Positions 1 to 9,108 are shown, numbered from the stretch's first letter. The stretch is 64,000 nt of DNA from Goodfellowiella coeruleoviolacea (GCF_024171785.1 NZ_JAMTCK010000003.1:372001-436000); one strand, 5' to 3'. A program made the numbers and translations. The notes: generated by a model not told the origin, from the letters alone.

Positions 1-393
1 CGCGGCGGCGCTGCCCACCGGGCCCGCCTCGGCATCCCCGGAAGCCCCCTGGTCCTCCGGGGATGCCTGACTGGCGGCCGCGCTCCGGCCGCCAGCCGGT
101 TCGTGCGCGCCAGCCGCTTCTCGGCGGTCGGCTGCCCGCGCACCGCCGCGGCTGCCCCGACCGAGCCGGCCGAAACCGGCCAGCCCGGCGAGCACGAGCA
201 CGGCCGCCCCCAGCGGCCAGGCCGGTGCCGTCCTGGCGACCACGAACGTCGAGTAGCAGAAGCAGACGCCCAACAGCGCCCAGAACAGCGCGCTGCCGCG
301 TCGCTTCGGGTTGCTCCGGTCGGTGGCCGCCAGCACGCCCGCCACCAGGAACAACAGCCCGCACAGCCAGTACAGCCACTCCGCGTTGATCAC
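1..393 (-). CDS. DUF979 family membrane protein (N-terminal part, cut by window edge)
   Basis: Only the first 131 codons are inside the window; the gene runs off at base 1. The start is a GTG at 393 with GGAGGT six bases upstream, and it overlaps the stop of the DUF969 gene by four bases (GTGA), so the two are translationally coupled. The visible part has two hydrophobic segments (about residues 4-22 and 37-75) followed by an Ala/Gly-rich hydrophilic stretch. DUF969 and DUF979 proteins are known as paired bacterial inner-membrane proteins and are usually taken to form a permease, often near amino-acid or pyroglutamate metabolism genes. The substrate cannot be read from this fragment. The family call rests on the paired arrangement and the N-terminal sequence. 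Confidence 0.72.
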   Translation of the reverse strand, partial: MINAEWLYWLCGLLFLVAGVLAATDRSNPKRRGSALFWALLGVCFCYSTFVVARTAPAWPLGAAVLVLAGLAGFGRLGRGSRGGARAADRREAAGAHEPAGGRSAAASQASPEDQGASGDAEAGPVGSAAA

Positions 394-1100
394 GCCCGCA
401 CCTCCGTGGCGCCGGTGCGGGACCGGCTGGCGCCGGCCGTGGTCCTGGCCAGCCACCGGTCCAGCCAGAGCAGCCGACCGCCGTGGATCACCAGGGCGCA
501 GAGCGCGGTGGGAATCGCCCACAGCGCGATCTCCAGCGCGTCCAGCCGCAGTCCGTAGGTGGTGTCCACGAAGCCGGTGATCAGCAGGATCGACCCGATG
601 GCGATGAACACGTCCTCGCCGAAGAACAACCCGACGTTGTCCGCGCCGGCCGCGTGCGCCTTGATCCGCTCGATGGCCGGATCGGTGAGCGGGCCGTGCC
701 GCCGCTCGGCCGCGCCCAGTGCCATCGGCGCGATGAGCGGGCGCACGGTCTGGGCCGGGCCGCCGATGTCGCGCAGGCCGACCGCGGCCGTGCACTGCCG
801 GAGCAGCAGGTAGGCGGCGAGCAGCCGGCCGGTGGTGAACCGGGCCAGCCGGCCGATCAGCACCCGGGCCTGTTCCTGCAGGCCGAAGCGCTCGACCAGG
901 CCGATCACCGGCAGTGTCACCACGAACAGGCTCACCGAGCGGCTGCCGGCGAAGCCGGAGCCGAACGCGTCCAGGATCTGGGTGGGGGAGAAACCCCCGA
1001 TCAGCGCGGTGACGATGCCGGCGGCGGCCACCACGAGCAACGGGTTGAGGCGCAGGGCGAAACCCACGACCACGACGAGGACACCGAGGAGGACGAGCAT
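390..1100 (-). CDS. DUF969 family membrane protein
   Basis: The protein has 236 residues. It starts with a highly hydrophobic segment (residues 1-40), has further membrane segments near 75-90, 155-170 and 190-205, and carries the conserved GLRDIGGPAQTVRPLIAPM region. The start ATG at 1100 has GGAGGT four bases upstream; the frame stays open further upstream, but that extension is polar low-complexity sequence and is not coding. DUF969 proteins pair with DUF979 proteins and together resemble a split carboxylate or amino-acid permease. The overlap with the next gene supports one transcript. Substrate unknown. Confidence 0.85.
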   Translation of the reverse strand: MLVLLGVLVVVVGFALRLNPLLVVAAAGIVTALIGGFSPTQILDAFGSGFAGSRSVSLFVVTLPVIGLVERFGLQEQARVLIGRLARFTTGRLLAAYLLLRQCTAAVGLRDIGGPAQTVRPLIAPMALGAAERRHGPLTDPAIERIKAHAAGADNVGLFFGEDVFIAIGSILLITGFVDTTYGLRLDALEIALWAIPTALCALVIHGGRLLWLDRWLARTTAGASRSRTGATEVRA

Positions 1101-1262
1101 CGTGACCTCCAGCACGACAGTGTGTGGTGAGCCGAGGGTAGGGGTTTGTTCAACAATCCGACAAGAGGGCAAAAGACGGAGTGAACGACTGGTCAGGGGA
1201 ACGGGCCCGGGCTCGGGTTGTCGCGCCCGGGGGTGGCCGGCCGGTTCGGCCACACTGGTCGT

Positions 1263-2312
1263 ATGAGCCCAGCGACCACCGGTCGGCGCACTCGGGGGCC
1301 GGTCGAGCCGCCCGACGCCGACGAGCAGCCCGAATCGTGGCGCGGCCGGCGTCGCCGGCGCGGCGGCCGGCCGCTGACCGCGCTGCTGGGTCTGCTCGCG
1401 CTCGGCTGCCTCGCCGCGGGCGTGGTGCGGCTGTTCGACCTGGACAGCAACGTCCAACTGGTCGCGGTGCTCGCGGTCACCCCGTACGTGGCCGCCGGCA
1501 GTCTGCTGCTCGGGGTGCTGTGCCTGCTGCTGCGGCGCTGGGCGATCAGCATGGTGGTGCTGGCGCTGGCCGTGCTGCTGGCCGCCACGGTCGTGCCCAG
1601 GCTGCTCCACCAGGCCCGCCCCTACCAGCAGGGGCAGCAGGTGCGGGTGCTCTCCGCCAACCTCTACTACGGGCGGACCAGTGCCGAGGCCGTGGTGAAC
1701 CTGGTGCGCGAGCACCAGGTCGACGTGCTGAGCCTGCAGGAACTCACCCAGGAGGCGGTGGACGCGCTGGACCGCGCCGGCCTGGCCGAGGCACTGCCGC
1801 ACCGGGTGTTCCAGGCCAGCGGTGACGCGTCCGGGTCCGGGCTGGCCGCCCGCTACCCGCTGACCGCGCTGCCGCCGGCCGCGCCCAGCACGTTCGCCCA
1901 GCCCGCGGCGCGCGTGGACCTGCCAGGCGCGGCCGACTTCGACGTGGTGGCCGTGCACGTGGCGCCACCGCACCTGGGCGACGCGGCCGACCCGTGGCGG
2001 CGGGAACTGGCCGGCCTGCCGGAACGCTCACTGGCGGCGCCGGTTCAGGTGCTGGCCGGTGACTTCAACGCCACCGTCGACCACGCCGCGTTCCGTCGCC
2101 TGCTCGCCGTGGGCTACGCCGACGCGGCCGCGCAGACGGGCGCCGCCCTCACCCCGACCTGGCCGGACCGCGACACCTGGTGGCCGCCGGCCGTGACCAT
2201 CGACCACATCCTGGTCGACGACCGGATCTCGGTGGACACCTTCGACGTGTTCGACCTGCCCGGCAGCGACCACCGCGCGGTGTTCAGCCAGTTCGTCGTG
2301 CCGGACCGGTGA
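1263..2312 (+). CDS. Endonuclease/exonuclease/phosphatase family membrane protein
   Basis: The 349-residue protein has an Arg-rich cytoplasmic N-terminus, three hydrophobic segments (about residues 38-56, 65-90 and 95-112) and a C-terminal endonuclease/exonuclease/phosphatase (EEP) domain from about residue 125. Signature elements are visible in order: a VLSANLYYG strand, the LQEL motif whose Glu binds metal, AGDFNAT, TIDHILVD and the final GSDHRAVFSQF with the catalytic His. The EEP domain is expected on the outer face. Members act on nucleic acids, phosphoinositides or sphingolipids, and the substrate here is not evident. An in-frame ATG at 1218 exists, but 1263 is favoured because no ribosome-binding site precedes either and the extra residues look non-conserved. 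Confidence 0.85.
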   Translation: MSPATTGRRTRGPVEPPDADEQPESWRGRRRRRGGRPLTALLGLLALGCLAAGVVRLFDLDSNVQLVAVLAVTPYVAAGSLLLGVLCLLLRRWAISMVVLALAVLLAATVVPRLLHQARPYQQGQQVRVLSANLYYGRTSAEAVVNLVREHQVDVLSLQELTQEAVDALDRAGLAEALPHRVFQASGDASGSGLAARYPLTALPPAAPSTFAQPAARVDLPGAADFDVVAVHVAPPHLGDAADPWRRELAGLPERSLAAPVQVLAGDFNATVDHAAFRRLLAVGYADAAAQTGAALTPTWPDRDTWWPPAVTIDHILVDDRISVDTFDVFDLPGSDHRAVFSQFVVPDR

Positions 2313-2361
2313 GCCGGCGGCCAGGGGCGAACGCGGGGAGGGAACCGCTGAGTCGGCCGAT

Positions 2362-2715
2362 TCAGCCGGCCTGGTCGCCGGCCGGGGGCTGCTCGGACCG
2401 GGGCTGCTCGGTCTTCGGCTGGGAGGCGAGGACCACCTCGAACTCCAGCAGGCTCGCGCCGGAGGCCACCGGCTTGGCCCGCTCACCCGCGTGCGCGGCC
2501 CTGCCCGAACCGCTGGCCCACGCCTGGAAGTCCTCCTCGGTCTCCCACTTCGTGTACACGAAGTACCGGTTCTCGCCGGCGACCGGGCGCAGCAACTCGA
2601 AGCCGAGGAAGCCGGGGGACGAGTCCACCGCGCCGAGGCGGGCCGCGAACCGCTTCTCCAACTCGGGGCCGGCGCCCTCGGGAACCTCGATCGCATTGAT
2701 CTTGACCACTGCCAT
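2362..2715 (-). CDS. mhuD: MhuD-type haem-degrading monooxygenase
   Basis: The 117-residue protein has the antibiotic-biosynthesis-monooxygenase (ABM) ferredoxin-like fold and is close in sequence to M. tuberculosis MhuD (Rv3592). The N-terminus VVKINAIEVP, the PGFLGFELLRPV strand and ASLLEFEVVL are all shared. Residues described for MhuD haem binding and turnover are in register: Asn7, Arg26, Trp66 and the proximal His75. MhuD opens haem to mycobilin and releases iron, which suggests haem-iron use here. A polar tail after residue 98 is extra. The neighbours (M1 peptidase, hydrolase, MutY) match the mycobacterial mhuD neighbourhood. The start ATG at 2715 aligns with MhuD; upstream in-frame codons do not. 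Confidence 0.9.
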   Translation of the reverse strand: MAVVKINAIEVPEGAGPELEKRFAARLGAVDSSPGFLGFELLRPVAGENRYFVYTKWETEEDFQAWASGSGRAAHAGERAKPVASGASLLEFEVVLASQPKTEQPRSEQPPAGDQAG

Positions 2716-2771
2716 GGTTCCGAGCTTACGGCGGTCCGCGGTCCGGGCGGGGTGAGACACCGGCAGCGCTG

Positions 2772-4283
2772 CTACCGCAGCGAGGCCGGCCACAGGTACT
2801 CGTCGGCCGGCACCTCCGCCGCGCGGAACCACGCGGCGAAGAACCCGTCCAGCTGCTGGCCGGCGGCCTGCTCCAGGTGCGACTCGAACTCCGACCAGGT
2901 GGCGTTGCCGTCCCGGTGCACCGCGGCCCAGGTGCGCAGCGCCGTGAAGAACGCCTGGTCACCGACTTGCCGGCGGAGCGCGTGCATGGCCAGCACGCCC
3001 TTGTCGTAGACGCCCTCGAACTCGTGGCCGGCACCCATGTCCACCAGCCGGCGCGCCCAGAACCGCTGGTCGCTGGCGTGGCTGCGCACCTGGCTCCGGT
3101 ACCGCGCGTCCAGGTCGGTGCCGTCCTCGCCCTCGGCCCACAGCCACTCGGCGTAGCTGGCCAGGCACTCGTTCAGGCAGATGTCCGCCCACCGGGACAC
3201 CGACACCGAGTCACCGAACCACTGGTGGGCGTTCTCGTGCACGATCGTGCCCAGGTCGGTCCACTGCGCGTAGGTGGGCCGGGTCTGGGTCTCCAACGAG
3301 AAGGAGATGTCCTCGGCCAGGAAGATCCCGCCGGCCGCGCGCTGCGGATAGGCCCCGAACTTCTCCGACAGGAACGCCAGCACCTCGGGCAGCCGGTCCG
3401 CCAGCGCCTTCTTGCCCTCGGCGCCCGGCGCGTAGGCGTCCACCACGGGCGTGCCGTCGGGCAGTTGGGAGCGCACCACCGATAACCGGTCGATGATCAC
3501 CGTGCTCAGGTAGGTGGCCATCGGGGTCTGCTCCACCCAGGTGTGCGTGGTCCAGCCGTCCGCGCTGGTCTCACCCGCCGGCACGCCGTTGGCCACCACC
3601 GACCAGCCGTCCGGCACGTCCAGCGCGATCCGGAAGGCGGCCTTGTCACCCGGGGTGTCGTTGGCCGGGAACCAGGTGGTGGCCGAGTGCGGCTGGCCGG
3701 CCACGAACGCCCCACCCGACGCGCTGATCTGCCACCCGCCGCGGCCCAGTGCGTCGTCCAGGGTGACCGGGCTGCCCGAGTAGCGCACGCTGACCCGGAA
3801 GTCGCCCGCGGGCAGCAGGTCGGCGGGTTGGATCACCAGTTCGTGGTCGCCCTCCCGGGTGAACGTGGCCGGGTGGTCGTTCACCCGGACCGCGCTGACC
3901 TCCAGGCCGGTCAGGTCCAGGTTGAACCGGCTGAGCGGGCTGAGCGCCCTGGCCGAGATCGTGGCCTCGCCGGACAGCTGCCGGCTCGGCGGGTCGTAGC
4001 GCAGGGCCAGGTCGTAGGCGGTGACGTCGTAGCCGCCGTTGCCGTCGGTGGGGTAGTAGGGGTCACCCGCGCCGGGCGCGCCCACCGTGCCCGTGGTCCC
4101 GGACGGCGGCGCGTCCGCCGGTGCCCCGCCCGGCGCCGAGGCCACCGACGCGGCCTGGGCGCTGCCGCCGCGCACCCGGGGCGTGCCCGCGGTCACCGCC
4201 ACGAGCAGCGCGGACACCGCCAGCAGTACGAGCGCGCCCGCGGCCAGCAGCAGCCCGCGCCGGTTCCCAACCCTGATGCGCAT
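2772..4283 (-). CDS. M1 family zinc metallopeptidase (aminopeptidase N-like), membrane-anchored
   Basis: The 503-residue protein begins with a basic stretch and one hydrophobic segment (residues 12-32), giving a signal anchor, then an Ala/Gly-rich linker and a gluzincin M1 domain. The catalytic HENAH motif (HExxH) lies near residue 347. The third zinc ligand Glu follows at the expected spacing in NECLASYAEW. The usual GAMEN exopeptidase motif is changed to SLETQ, as in many actinobacterial M1 enzymes. The start ATG at 4283 has an AGGGGGAG ribosome-binding site. The enzyme should trim N-terminal residues from extracytoplasmic peptides. It is about half the size of PepN, so the C-terminal helical domain is largely missing. 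The next gene upstream is divergent. Confidence 0.9.
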   Translation of the reverse strand: MRIRVGNRRGLLLAAGALVLLAVSALLVAVTAGTPRVRGGSAQAASVASAPGGAPADAPPSGTTGTVGAPGAGDPYYPTDGNGGYDVTAYDLALRYDPPSRQLSGEATISARALSPLSRFNLDLTGLEVSAVRVNDHPATFTREGDHELVIQPADLLPAGDFRVSVRYSGSPVTLDDALGRGGWQISASGGAFVAGQPHSATTWFPANDTPGDKAAFRIALDVPDGWSVVANGVPAGETSADGWTTHTWVEQTPMATYLSTVIIDRLSVVRSQLPDGTPVVDAYAPGAEGKKALADRLPEVLAFLSEKFGAYPQRAAGGIFLAEDISFSLETQTRPTYAQWTDLGTIVHENAHQWFGDSVSVSRWADICLNECLASYAEWLWAEGEDGTDLDARYRSQVRSHASDQRFWARRLVDMGAGHEFEGVYDKGVLAMHALRRQVGDQAFFTALRTWAAVHRDGNATWSEFESHLEQAAGQQLDGFFAAWFRAAEVPADEYLWPASLR

Positions 4284-4371
4284 CGCCTGCTCCCCCTGCC
4301 TGTTCCGCACGGTGGTCCCGCCCCGATTGTCTCCGGCCACCGCACTGCCGGCTGCTGGTAGACCTGCCGTC

Positions 4372-5154
4372 ATGGTGGATCACTCCCGCGCCGGGGTCGT
4401 GGACTTCGGCGGTGACGGCCCGGCCATCCTGCTGCTGCACGGCCTGATGGGCCGGGCCACGACCTGGTGGTCGGTGGCCAGGTGGCTGCGCCGGCACGGC
4501 CGGGTGGTGGGGCTGGACGCGCGCGGTCACGGCGACCACCCCTGCCCGGGCGGCCCGTGGCGCACCGAGGACTTCGTCGCCGACATCGTGGCGCGCCTGG
4601 ACGACCTCGCGCTGGGGCCGGTCGTGGTGATCGGGCACTCCATGGGCGGGCTGCACGGGATGGCGCTGGCCGCGGCACACCCCGACCTGGTCCGGGCGGT
4701 GGTGGTCGAGGACATGGCGGTGGACCAGCGCGGCCGGTCCGTGGACGAGTGGCGGGACTGGTTCGCGGCGTGGCCGCCGGCCTTCGAGTCGGTGGCGCAC
4801 GTCCGGGAGTTCTTCGGGCCGCAGGGCGACTACTTCGTCGAGTGCGTGCGCGAGCGCGCCGACGGCTACCACCTGCTCGCCGCGCTCGACGACATGTACG
4901 AGATCGCCGGCGAGTGGGGCCGGCGGGACTACTGGTCGGTGGTGGAGCGGGTGCGCTGCCCGCTGCTGGTGCTGGAGGCCGAGCACACCGGCATGCCCGC
5001 CGGCCAGCAGGCCGAGATGGCGCGTCGGGCACCGCACGGCCGGCACCTGGTCGTGCCGGGCGCCGGGCACGTGGTCCACCACGACGCGCCCGCGTTCTAC
5101 CGGGGTGCCGTGGAGGCGTTCCTGTCCCAGGTGCTGGCCGCCCCCGTCGGGTGA
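4372..5154 (+). CDS. Alpha/beta hydrolase (Rv3591c-like)
   Basis: The 260-residue protein is a single-domain alpha/beta hydrolase. It has the oxyanion HGLMG motif near residue 23, the nucleophile elbow GHSMGG near residue 86, an acidic residue in LEAEH near 205 and the catalytic His in PGAGHVVHHD near 230. There is no signal peptide. The start ATG at 4372 lacks a ribosome-binding site but follows a TAGACC box by about ten bases, so a leaderless transcript is likely. Its place next to mutY and mhuD equals that of M. tuberculosis Rv3591c. The substrate is unknown; esters, lactones and C-C hydrolase substrates are all possible. Confidence 0.88.
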   Translation: MVDHSRAGVVDFGGDGPAILLLHGLMGRATTWWSVARWLRRHGRVVGLDARGHGDHPCPGGPWRTEDFVADIVARLDDLALGPVVVIGHSMGGLHGMALAAAHPDLVRAVVVEDMAVDQRGRSVDEWRDWFAAWPPAFESVAHVREFFGPQGDYFVECVRERADGYHLLAALDDMYEIAGEWGRRDYWSVVERVRCPLLVLEAEHTGMPAGQQAEMARRAPHGRHLVVPGAGHVVHHDAPAFYRGAVEAFLSQVLAAPVG

Positions 5155-5192
5155 TCACAGCAGGGTGATCACAGCGGGGTGATCACAGCGGG
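5151..5192 (+). repeat. Tandem repeat, 14-bp unit, three copies
   Basis: Three head-to-tail copies of GTGATCACAGCGGG, the first with one change. The first copy contains the stop codon of the hydrolase gene. Each unit holds the palindrome TGATCA. The repeat sits in the short gap between two convergent genes. Confidence 0.9.
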
Positions 5193-5221
5193 GTGTTCGC
5201 CAGTGCGGTGATCGCGGCTGG

Positions 5222-6097
5222 TCAGTGCTCGCCGGGCAGCGCGAACCGACCGTCCTCGATCTGCTCCACCAACCCGTCCACCAGCAGCGAGTGCAGGCAC
5301 CGATCCCGCTGCCCGGCGTCCGCCCACACCACGTCCAACCGGGCCTTGGCCACCGGCTCGGCCGTGCCGCGCAGCACGTCCAGCAGCAGCCCGCGCACCT
5401 GCCGGTCGGTGCCGGCGAACTTCTGCACCGGCTTGGCCGGCCCGGCGTAGGCCGGTCGGCCGGCCCGCTGCCACGCGCAGCCGTCGATGATCGGGCAGTC
5501 GACGCAGCGCGGGGTGCGGGCCGTGCACACCAGCGCGCCCAACTCCATCAGCGCGGCCGAGTACCGCGCCGCGGTGGCCTCGTCGTCCGGGAGCAGCGCG
5601 GCCACGTCGGCCAGGTCCCGCGTGGTGGACGGCGGGCCGGCGTCGCCGGCGCCGTGCACGGCCCTGGCCACCACCCGGCGCACGTTGGTGTCCACCACCG
5701 GGCAGCGCCGGCCGTAGGCGAACGCGGCCACGGCCCTGGCGGTGTAGGCGCCGATGCCCGGCAGCGCCAGCAGTGTGTCCACATCGGACGGAACAACGTC
5801 GCCGTGCTCGTCGGCGATGGCCTTGGCCGCCTCGTGCAGCCGCAGGGCGCGGCGCGGGTACCCGAGCTTGCCCCAGGCCCGCAGCACCTCGCCCTGGCTG
5901 GCCGCGGCCATCGCCGACGGTCGCGGCCAGCGCTGCAGCCAGGCCAGCCACACCGGCTCGACCCTGGCCACCGGCGTCTGCTGCAGCATGATCTCGCTGA
6001 CCAGCACACCCCACGCGGTCGTCTCCGGCCGGCGCCAGGGCAGGTCGCGGGCGGTCTCAGCGAACCAGTCAAGGAGGAGATCGGCGTCCACGCTCAT
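5222..6097 (-). CDS. mutY: A/G-specific adenine DNA glycosylase
   Basis: MutY removes adenine mispaired with 8-oxoguanine in base-excision repair. The 291-residue protein has the HhH-GPD fold with catalytic Glu35 in SEIMLQQT, the helix-hairpin-helix LPGIGAYTA at residues 112-120, catalytic Asp136 in VVDTNVRR and a [4Fe-4S] site with Cys191, Cys198, Cys201 and Cys207 (CX6CX2CX5C). Only a short domain follows the cluster, as in other actinobacterial MutY proteins, and no full NUDIX-like 8-oxoG recognition domain is visible. The gene starts 24 bases after the carbonic anhydrase stop on the same strand and may be co-transcribed with it. Confidence 0.95.
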   Translation of the reverse strand: MSVDADLLLDWFAETARDLPWRRPETTAWGVLVSEIMLQQTPVARVEPVWLAWLQRWPRPSAMAAASQGEVLRAWGKLGYPRRALRLHEAAKAIADEHGDVVPSDVDTLLALPGIGAYTARAVAAFAYGRRCPVVDTNVRRVVARAVHGAGDAGPPSTTRDLADVAALLPDDEATAARYSAALMELGALVCTARTPRCVDCPIIDGCAWQRAGRPAYAGPAKPVQKFAGTDRQVRGLLLDVLRGTAEPVAKARLDVVWADAGQRDRCLHSLLVDGLVEQIEDGRFALPGEH

Positions 6098-6121
6098 AGT
6101 GGAGACGATTGTTCCCCCCGC

Positions 6122-6613
6122 TCAGATCACCTCGTGCAACGCCCCGGTCCGCACGTCGTAGACGAAACCGCGCACGCTGTCGGTGTGCGGCAGGTACGGG
6201 CTGCGCCGCACCCGCGCCACCGACCGGCGGACGCTGTCCTTGACGTCGCGGAACGCCTCGACCGACCAGGTCGGCCGCAACCCGCTGGCCTGTTCGAGTT
6301 CGTCCTTGAAGTCGTCCTCGGTGACCATGGACAGGCCGCAGTCGGTGTGCTGGATGACCAGCACCTCGCGGGTGCCGAGCTTGCGCTGGCTGAGCGCGAG
6401 CGAGCGGATCACGTCGTCGGTGACCACGCCGCCGGCGTTGCGCAGGATGTGCGTCTCGCCCTTGCGCAGGCCGAGCAGCTCGAAGGCCTTGATCCGGGCG
6501 TCCATGCAGGTCAGCACGGCCACGTGGAGCGAGGGCCGTGGTGAGGACGGCTCGGGTGCGCCCGCGGGCGAGGCCTCGTGGTGCCGGGCGAGAAGTTCGT
6601 CGATGGCGGTCAA
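6122..6613 (-). CDS. Beta-class carbonic anhydrase (CanA/Rv1284-like)
   Basis: Catalyses reversible hydration of CO2. With the chosen start the protein has 163 residues and the beta-class zinc site Cys36, His89 and Cys92, with the Asp38-Arg40 dyad in CMDAR. The motifs RNAGGVVTDDVIRSLALSQ and HTDCG match the small Rv1284 type rather than the larger CanB type. Start choice: a TTG at 6613 lies four bases after GGAGGT. A GTG at 6619 is embedded in that ribosome-binding site and is therefore less likely. The gene sits at the position held by another carbonic anhydrase, Rv3588c, next to mutY in mycobacteria, so the slot is conserved although the subtype differs. Confidence 0.9.
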   Translation of the reverse strand: MTAIDELLARHHEASPAGAPEPSSPRPSLHVAVLTCMDARIKAFELLGLRKGETHILRNAGGVVTDDVIRSLALSQRKLGTREVLVIQHTDCGLSMVTEDDFKDELEQASGLRPTWSVEAFRDVKDSVRRSVARVRRSPYLPHTDSVRGFVYDVRTGALHEVI

Positions 6614-6828
6614 GCCCACCTCCGGTGCCTGGCCGCCGCAGCGTTGCGGCGAGCTTCGTGTGTGCTTCTTACGTCATTACACGGGTGTTGAGCGATCAGG
6701 TGCTGAACCCGGCCTGATTCTGCCTGGTCAACGGGGAGATTTCGACAGGGCCACACACGGGAGATTCACCACTCGGGTGATGTGCACCGGACGGGCGGCG
6801 TCGGGTCCCGCCGATACCGTCAGCCCTC

Positions 6829-7650
6829 ATGATCAAGTTCTCCGTGTCGCCCGCCTCCCGCCGCCACGTGCTGACGATCGCCGGCACCGGTGCGGCCGTG
6901 GCGCTGGCGGTCTGGGCGGTGGTCGAGACCAGTGGTGTGGCCGCGCCCACCGCACCGGCACCGGGCCAGCGCCTGTCGGCGTCCCGCTGGCAGGCGCCAC
7001 CCACACCGCTGCCCGGCCAGCCGGCCGCCCCACCCCAGCCGTGCCCCGACCGGGTGCTCCGGGTGCGCGCCGAGGTGCTGCCCGCCCGGCCCGACCGGCT
7101 GGACTTCGGCCACCGGCCGGCGGACAACCCGGTGGCGCGGCTCGTGGTGGTCAACACCGGCCAGACCGCGTGCACCAGAGACCTCGGCGAACACCGGGAG
7201 CTGCTGCTGGCGTCGGCGGACGGCGGGCGAACGCGGTGGCTGAGCCGGGACTGCGCACCCGAGACGGCCGGCGAACTGCGCATCATGCACCCGGGCGAGG
7301 AGTACGGCTTCCCGCTGACTGAAGCCCACCTCGGCCGGCCGGTCGCTCCGGTTGTCGGCGCGGATCCGCTTGCGCCCCAGGGGTTTCCGGTCGACGCGTT
7401 GCTCGACGCGGGCGCCGAGCCCGCCTGCCCGCCCGACCAGCCGGCGCCCTCGGCCGGGGCGTCAGCGCGGCCCGCGGACGGTTCGTGCGCGCAGCCGTGC
7501 GGGCGGGCGACAACAGCGACAGCAGCAGCGCGCGCTGCGGACAACGCCTGGCCGGTCGTGCGCGGGGACGCGCCGCCCGCCGGCGACCACTACCTGGTCG
7601 GCCGGCTCGGCGAACTCACCACCGAGCCCGTGGCCGTGCGGCTGGGGTAG
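6829..7650 (+). CDS. Exported or membrane-anchored protein of unknown function
   Basis: The 273-residue protein has a basic N-terminus and one hydrophobic segment (residues 14-34), then a Pro-rich linker. An immunoglobulin-like extracytoplasmic region follows (residues 75-165) with two Cys in TACTRD and DCAPE. An Ala/Pro-rich low-complexity stretch (205-245) comes next, and then a short final strand region (YLVGRLGELTTEP). It lies divergent to the carbonic anhydrase, the place held by the membrane protein Rv3587c in mycobacteria, which suggests the same family. ATG 6829 follows a GATACC box by about 11 bases, typical of a leaderless start. The low-complexity stretch could hide frame changes relative to relatives. 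No enzymatic motif is visible. Confidence 0.75.
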   Translation: MIKFSVSPASRRHVLTIAGTGAAVALAVWAVVETSGVAAPTAPAPGQRLSASRWQAPPTPLPGQPAAPPQPCPDRVLRVRAEVLPARPDRLDFGHRPADNPVARLVVVNTGQTACTRDLGEHRELLLASADGGRTRWLSRDCAPETAGELRIMHPGEEYGFPLTEAHLGRPVAPVVGADPLAPQGFPVDALLDAGAEPACPPDQPAPSAGASARPADGSCAQPCGRATTATAAARAADNAWPVVRGDAPPAGDHYLVGRLGELTTEPVAVRLG

Positions 7651-7789
7651 GGCGGTTCGCGGACGCCGGCTGTCCGGCTCGCGACGCCCGCGCGGTGATC
7701 TGGCGCTCGGCGTGCGAGGTGTCCCCGCATCGCCCGGCGTCGCGACGGGCATGACGCCACGGGCCGGACCGGCCGGAGGTGAGCCCCGA

Positions 7790-8860
7790 TCAGGCGCAGG
7801 ACCACACGGTGGGAACGAACTGCGCGTCGCTGCCGGACCTGATGCTGCGTCCGGCGATTCGGCCGTCGTCGGTCACGGCCATCGCCTCGGCGTGGGTGTA
7901 ACCGGGCAACGGCGGCAGCACCGTGCGGGTGCCGCCGGACAGGACCACGGCTGTCCGCCGGCTGTAGTCCGTCCCCTCGTAGCCGACCACGGTCCCCGAG
8001 CTGTTCACGTCGGTGAGCGTCGCCGTGCCCGCGCCCGTCAGCAGGCGGGGCACGCCATCACGCCACAGCACCGCGCCCTTGCCCTGACCGGGCACGGTTG
8101 CGGTGCCGAGGACGTAGGACCCGGCGATGTCGGTGGCGGAGCTGTCGGCAGCAGGATCCACTCCACCCAGCGGGCGGAACCCACCGTCGACCGTGCCGGT
8201 GACCGCCTGGAGCCGGGAACCCGACGTGAAGGTGCCGACTATCCGGTCGTCGTCGCTGATGTCGGTGAGCGCGAAGAGCCGGCCGGCGATGCCCAGATCA
8301 CGCGGCGCGGTGGGGTTGTGGATCGACCACGCGAGCGCGTGCACGGTGCCGTCGTCGAACGTGGCGCTGCCGATCACCACTCCGGTGTCGCTGACCGCGC
8401 TGGCCTGCGCGAAGTGCCTGGTGTTCTGGGGTGGCCTGCTCAGCCGGCCCAACCTGCCGTCGTGCCAGGTCAACGGCTCCACCGACTCGGTCCCACCCAC
8501 GGCGTCACCGGAACTGTTGACGCCGGTGACGTGGCTGAGCGAGCCGAAGTCCGCCACGACCACGCCGTCCCGCCACACCAGGCCGCGGTGGTCGCCGCCC
8601 AACCCGTCGCTGCTCCAGTGGCCAAGGCCCCCGAAGTAGCGGCCACCGTCCGTGGCCTGCACGTACCCGGTGGCCACCCGGCTGCCGGGCACGCCGGGGA
8701 GCTGGGTCGGCTGGTAGGCGCAGGCTGGCGCGGCGGTGCCGGCGTGGGCGACCGCGGTGTCGGCCACCGCGACACCACCCGTGGCGAGCGCGCTCGCCAC
8801 CACGCCCACGCTCGCCAGGAGCCGGACCACCAGACCGCGTCGTGAGGGTGAGCTGAGCAC
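7790..8860 (-). CDS. Secreted protein with HAF-type beta repeats
   Basis: The 356-residue protein has a clear Sec signal peptide (residues 1-34, cleavage near AVA-DTA). The mature part is made of about six repeats of 40-45 residues with a pattern such as VTGVNSSGDAVGG and ALTDISDDDRIVG followed by a W-x-D-G motif. This is the pattern of extracellular 'HAF' repeats, probably a beta-propeller. The start is GTG at 8860 with GGGAGGAA upstream. Function unknown; ligand binding or cell-surface interaction is plausible. It stands alone, with the next same-strand gene 248 bases upstream. Confidence 0.8.
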   Translation of the reverse strand: MLSSPSRRGLVVRLLASVGVVASALATGGVAVADTAVAHAGTAAPACAYQPTQLPGVPGSRVATGYVQATDGGRYFGGLGHWSSDGLGGDHRGLVWRDGVVVADFGSLSHVTGVNSSGDAVGGTESVEPLTWHDGRLGRLSRPPQNTRHFAQASAVSDTGVVIGSATFDDGTVHALAWSIHNPTAPRDLGIAGRLFALTDISDDDRIVGTFTSGSRLQAVTGTVDGGFRPLGGVDPAADSSATDIAGSYVLGTATVPGQGKGAVLWRDGVPRLLTGAGTATLTDVNSSGTVVGYEGTDYSRRTAVVLSGGTRTVLPPLPGYTHAEAMAVTDDGRIAGRSIRSGSDAQFVPTVWSCA

Positions 8861-9108
8861 GCCGATTCCTCCCGGTAGTGGACGTCGGGGTCACCGAGGA
8901 CGGTCGACTCCTCGGCGACCCCGACGCTAGCCAGGACCGGTACGAAGACCGTACAAAGCGGGCTCAACGTGCTCTTCTGCCAACTCGCCCTCCGCGTGGC
9001 CGACGTGTCCGAGGTGGACGGTCGACCCGGTGTCGGCGTGCCGGCCGGGTGATCGCCGCGGTGGTGCCGGGCAGCCTCCGACCGACCGACACCGGGGCGG
9101 CTACCGGG

